Source of the DNA: an uncultured delta proteobacterium
Lineage (GTDB): Bacteria > RBG-13-61-14 > DRUE01
DNA length: 8,581 bases
Assembly (NCBI GenBank): GCA_903930515.1
Contig: CAIYYW010000217.1
Span: 1-8,581, forward strand
Direction of reading: 5' to 3'
A program made the translations under genes and the position numbers. Each line of letters starts with the position of its first letter. Within the stretch, counting starts at the first letter, position 1. Of this stretch, positions 6,347-8,581 are shown in pieces. The notes beneath the pieces are model-generated. The model worked only from the letters and a program-made list of their open reading frames with translations, was not told the origin of the DNA and did no database searches.

Positions 6347-7451
6347 GCGCGGATTGCGGCCGGAACGCCAGGTCGGCCAGGGCCGCGCATTCATAACTGC
6401 AGTGGCATTGCCCGGCCCGGATAAAATTATTTATCCGCCGCGCCCGCTCCCCCTTTAACAACTCCAGCAGGTTGTAATTATGTTCCCTCAAATTCCCCAG
6501 CCGCAAATCCTGCAAGCCCGATTCCGGAGGCGGGGCCGGATACAAAAGCGAGATCATCTCGCAGGGCCTCACCCATCCATCCGGCTCTAAAACCACCAGC
6601 TTGCTCCCGGCCAGGCAGGGCAGAACCCTCCGGCCCCGGCTGACGGTCTCAATGATCAATTTCCTCTTCTCGCGCGCCAGCTGTTCCCGCATCCGGTCCA
6701 TCATCCCAGCCGGCCTTCCAGCCTCCCGGTCCAGCCATTCGCTCACCGCCCGGAATTTCTCGAGCGAAACATTCTTCGCCTCCGGCTCCCGGGTTTCCCC
6801 CCTCGGCCACATCACTTCCATCCGGTCCGGACCCAAATCTGATTTAATGAACTTGAGCAGGTCAAAAATTTTGTCCTGGTTGTAGGAGCTGAGCACGGTC
6901 AAAACCCCCAGGCGCAGGTTCGGGAATTTTACCCGATCCTTCCGGAGCGCTTTCCAGCTTTCCCTCAAATTTTCAAACGCGCCCGGTTTTCCCCGGATCT
7001 GATCGTGGAGTTCGCCGATCCCGTCAAGGGATACTTCCAGGTTGAGCTTGAGGCGGGGAAACTCGGCGCAAATCTTTTCGGTCACCTGCATTATTTTCCC
7101 GGTCAGGATGCCGTTGGTGGGGATGCTTAAAAGCAGGGGCCGCGAATACCGGATCAGGGGCCGGACCAGCTCGAACAAATCCTCGCGCAAAAACGGCTCC
7201 CCGCCGGAAAGGGTGAGCTGGATCAGGCGCGGAAGATGCCTGGCGATCTTTTCGGTCTCGACCGGGCCAAGCTCGGTCTCCGGCCGGGCCTGGTCCATCC
7301 CTTGCCAGTAAAAGCACATCCGGCACCGGGCATTGCAGCGGGCGGTGACGAAATAAATCAGGTATGAGGGCAGCTCCGGCCTTAGCCAACTTGAGAGCAG
7401 GCGGGAGGTCATCTGGGCGGAACTCATCGCTTCACCAGCACCAGGACTCAC
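6318..7451 (-). CDS. Radical SAM protein with SPASM/twitch-like C-terminal domain
   Basis: A 377-residue radical SAM enzyme, or 369 if the ATG at 7427 is used. The SAM-binding cluster motif is CNARCRMC (Cys39, Cys43, Cys46). LSGGEP (81-86) binds the SAM amino group and SLDG (141-144) is typical of the barrel. The C-terminal part has Cys279, a VLEPDG turn, Cys297, a LGNL motif (318-321) and CHCSYEC (Cys349, Cys351, Cys355), an auxiliary-cluster domain with fewer cysteines than a full two-cluster SPASM, so probably one auxiliary 4Fe-4S cluster. Such enzymes modify peptides or proteins, or act on sugars and alcohols; the substrate is not visible. The GTG at 7451 directly follows the DUF3467 stop codon and lacks a clear Shine-Dalgarno site, which suits coupled translation. 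The ATG at 7427 has a weak GGTGAAG. The gene end converges on and overlaps the kinase-like gene. Confidence 0.91.
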   Translation of the reverse strand: MSPGAGEAMSSAQMTSRLLSSWLRPELPSYLIYFVTARCNARCRMCFYWQGMDQARPETELGPVETEKIARHLPRLIQLTLSGGEPFLREDLFELVRPLIRYSRPLLLSIPTNGILTGKIMQVTEKICAEFPRLKLNLEVSLDGIGELHDQIRGKPGAFENLRESWKALRKDRVKFPNLRLGVLTVLSSYNQDKIFDLLKFIKSDLGPDRMEVMWPRGETREPEAKNVSLEKFRAVSEWLDREAGRPAGMMDRMREQLAREKRKLIIETVSRGRRVLPCLAGSKLVVLEPDGWVRPCEMISLLYPAPPPESGLQDLRLGNLREHNYNLLELLKGERARRINNFIRAGQCHCSYECAALADLAFRPQSALRVFWKAVF

Positions 7452-7748
7452 TCATTGCATCGGCATCTTGAATTCCGGGCCGAGGGCCGGAAGCTTGATC
7501 TCCCCGAACCGGCTTTCATAATGCGCCAGGTTCTCGCCCAGCGCTTTATGGAGCCGCTTCACCTGCTCCGGGGCCATAATGATCCGGCTCCGGACCTTGG
7601 CCGCGGGCTGTCCCGGATTGATGAACACGAAGTCCAGCACAAACTCGCTGCTGGAATGCTGGACAATCGCCAAATTCACATAAACCCCCTGCGCGGTTTG
7701 CTCGTCCAGTTGAATCTGGAGCGAAACCTGCTTTGCCTCCTCTTTCAT
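7452..7748 (-). CDS. DUF3467 family protein
   Basis: A 98-residue protein matching the DUF3467 pattern along its whole length: GVYVNLAIVQHSSSEFVLDF (21-40), the KVRSRIIMAPEQVKRLHKAL block (51-70) and the closing NLAHYESRFGEIKLP (73-87). The family is widespread in bacteria with no established biochemical role. It has no signal peptide or membrane segment, so it should be cytoplasmic. AAAGGAG at 7755-7761 stands 6 nt before the ATG at 7748. Its TGA is immediately followed by the GTG of the radical SAM gene, so the two should be co-transcribed and probably coupled. A sigma70-like promoter lies directly upstream. The pairing suggests it could assist the radical SAM enzyme, which is inference from context only. 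Confidence 0.9.
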   Translation of the reverse strand: MKEEAKQVSLQIQLDEQTAQGVYVNLAIVQHSSSEFVLDFVFINPGQPAAKVRSRIIMAPEQVKRLHKALGENLAHYESRFGEIKLPALGPEFKMPMQ

Positions 7749-7769
7749 CTTGAACTCCTTTCTAACTCC

Positions 7770-7798
7770 ATTTTACTTTCAGCTAGATATATCTGCAA
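7770..7798 (-). promoter_or_regulatory. Sigma70-like promoter of the DUF3467-radical SAM operon
   Basis: On the minus strand TTGCAG (7793-7798) and TAAAAT (7770-7775) are 17 nt apart. Transcription would begin near 7763, leaving a leader of about 15 nt that contains the AAAGGAG site. The perfect 10-bp palindrome AGATATATCT (7785-7794) falls across the spacer edge and -35 box and could bind a regulator. Confidence 0.6.
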
Positions 7799-7857
7799 TC
7801 CGGAACGATGTCCAAGATCCCGCCTGCCCTAAAAAATAATCCGCCCTTGGGGCCGGC

Positions 7858-7876
7858 AAAATCTTGCAAAGATTTT
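7858..7876. promoter_or_regulatory. Operator-like inverted repeat over the -35 box
   Basis: AAAATCTT, centre GCA, AAGATTTT gives perfect 8-bp arms. The repeat is centred on the -35 hexamer of the rightward promoter, the place expected for a repressor operator. It is too short and AT-rich to be a strong terminator, though as RNA on the minus strand it could form a weak hairpin. Confidence 0.4.
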
Positions 7877-7892
7877 CAAGGAGTGATATATT
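7864..7892 (+). promoter_or_regulatory. Sigma70-like promoter of the MshEN-domain gene
   Basis: TTGCAA (7864-7869) and TATATT (7887-7892) are separated by exactly 17 nt. Predicted transcription start is near 7899, only about 10 nt before the ATG at 7909. The AAGGAG at 7879-7884 lies between the two boxes and would not be in this transcript, so translation would begin from a nearly leaderless mRNA unless another promoter is used. Confidence 0.55.
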
Positions 7893-7908
7893 AGAAAAGT
7901 GAATCAAG

Positions 7909-8581
7909 ATGCAAGACTCTAAAGTAGGACAGTTGCTTTTGCAGGACGGGCTGATCAAGGAATCGGATCTGAATAAAGCCCTGCTCCAGCAAAAGGAAAC
8001 CAAGCATCGGTTGGGGGAAACCCTGATTGAAATGCGGCTATTGGACGAGGTGAGTCTGCTCCGGGTCTTGGCTCGGCAGCACCGGACCCAATATCTGACG
8101 GCGAAGAAGATCACGGATTTGAACATCTCGGACGGGGCGCTCAAGCTGGTTCCGATTCAGATCTGCGAAAAATACGAGTTGATCCCGATCCAATACAAGA
8201 AGGCGGAAAAATCCCTGATCGTGGTGATGAGCGATCCCAATAATGTGGGGGCGCTGGATGAGGTTCGGTTCATCTCCGGGATCGCCAACATCAAGCCCCT
8301 GATCAGCCTTTCCAGCGCGATCCAGGCCGCGATCAGACGCTGGTACAAGGGAGAGAAGGAGGGGTTGGAGATCAGCCTGGAGCCGGAGAGCAACGAGGGG
8401 TTTGAGATTTACGGATCGGGCGGAGCAATGCTGGATATGGAGGGCGGGGACGGGGAGAAGTTTTCCGGGGAGGCCAAGGTTGCGGAGCCGGAAGAAGATT
8501 TGATCAATTTTGAATTGATGATCAAAAAGGAAGGAGAGCCTCCCGAGTCCGGGGAGGAAGAGGAGGAGGTTGAGGAGGTGA
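7909..8581 (+). CDS. MshEN-domain protein (GspE/PilB N-terminal type), cut by the window end
   Basis: The frame is open from ATG 7909 to the last base, 224 residues so far, so the gene continues beyond the window. Residues 1-147 match the MshEN (T2SSE N-terminal) domain found at the front of type II secretion and type IV pilus assembly ATPases. Two copies of the c-di-GMP-binding motif are visible: KVGQLLLQDGLIKESDLNKA (5-24, then LLQQ) and RLGETLIEMRLLDEVSLLRV (34-53, then LARQ). The second has Arg43 where glycine is usual. The typical KLVPIQICEKYELIPI and VVMSDPNN segments follow. From about residue 148 the chain becomes low-complexity and strongly acidic, ending in a Glu-rich run (216-223). 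No Walker motif is reached, so it may be a PilB/GspE ATPase with a long acidic linker or a shorter stand-alone MshEN protein. The in-frame TGA at 7900-7902 excludes an earlier start. No good Shine-Dalgarno site lies next to the ATG. Confidence 0.85.
   Translation, partial: MQDSKVGQLLLQDGLIKESDLNKALLQQKETKHRLGETLIEMRLLDEVSLLRVLARQHRTQYLTAKKITDLNISDGALKLVPIQICEKYELIPIQYKKAEKSLIVVMSDPNNVGALDEVRFISGIANIKPLISLSSAIQAAIRRWYKGEKEGLEISLEPESNEGFEIYGSGGAMLDMEGGDGEKFSGEAKVAEPEEDLINFELMIKKEGEPPESGEEEEEVEEV

Noticed and set aside
6318-7451. Radical SAM gene as the AmmeMemoRadiSam radical SAM partner of Memo
   Set aside because: That partner is PflA-like without a SPASM-type C-terminus; this protein has auxiliary-cluster cysteines and lies in a separate convergent unit.
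1-8581. CRISPR array, tRNA, rRNA or intact insertion sequence
   Set aside because: No regularly spaced repeats, cloverleaf with conserved arms, rRNA-like stretch or transposase was seen on reading both strands.

Overview
The window carries nine well-supported protein genes, the last cut by the window edge, and no RNA genes, CRISPR array or intact mobile element. Composition is moderately GC-rich, with strong Shine-Dalgarno sites on most genes. The mix of genes (a Tat-type secreted glycosidase, a lipopolysaccharide-kinase-like protein, a type II secretion/pilus ATPase N-terminal domain, a Memo protein, DUF3467) suggests a Gram-negative bacterium, perhaps an environmental or uncultured lineage. 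The sequence alone does not fix the phylum.

Layout. 1-320 holds no supported gene, only a possible gene remnant. 321-1853 (minus) is a secreted GH51-type alpha-L-arabinofuranosidase with its own sigma70-like promoter. 1854-2166 is an intergenic stretch with that promoter, a perfect 11-bp hairpin palindrome and a second hairpin. 2167-3366 (minus) is an acyl-CoA dehydrogenase whose catalytic base appears to sit in the isovaleryl/long-chain position. Divergent from it, 3445-6346 (plus) is a probable four-gene operon: hotdog thioesterase, stand-alone Lrp/AsnC ligand-binding (RAM) domain, Memo-family protein with an extra N-terminal PqqD-like domain (start overlapping the previous stop), and a Kdo/WaaP-like kinase fold protein with an atypical catalytic loop. 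Converging on it with a 29-bp overlap is a two-gene minus-strand unit (6318-7748): DUF3467 followed directly by a radical SAM protein with a SPASM/twitch-like C-terminus. A divergent promoter region (7749-7908) then leads to a c-di-GMP-binding-type MshEN protein (7909 to the end).

How they may work together. The dehydrogenase and thioesterase fit acyl-CoA metabolism and share a divergent promoter region. The most interesting part is the neighbourhood of the RAM domain, the PqqD-like/Memo fusion, the divergent kinase and the SPASM radical SAM/DUF3467 pair. A PqqD-like peptide-binding fold near a SPASM enzyme recalls RiPP maturation, but no precursor peptide is visible, so this remains a hypothesis. 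The MshEN protein probably begins a separate type IV pilus or secretion locus.
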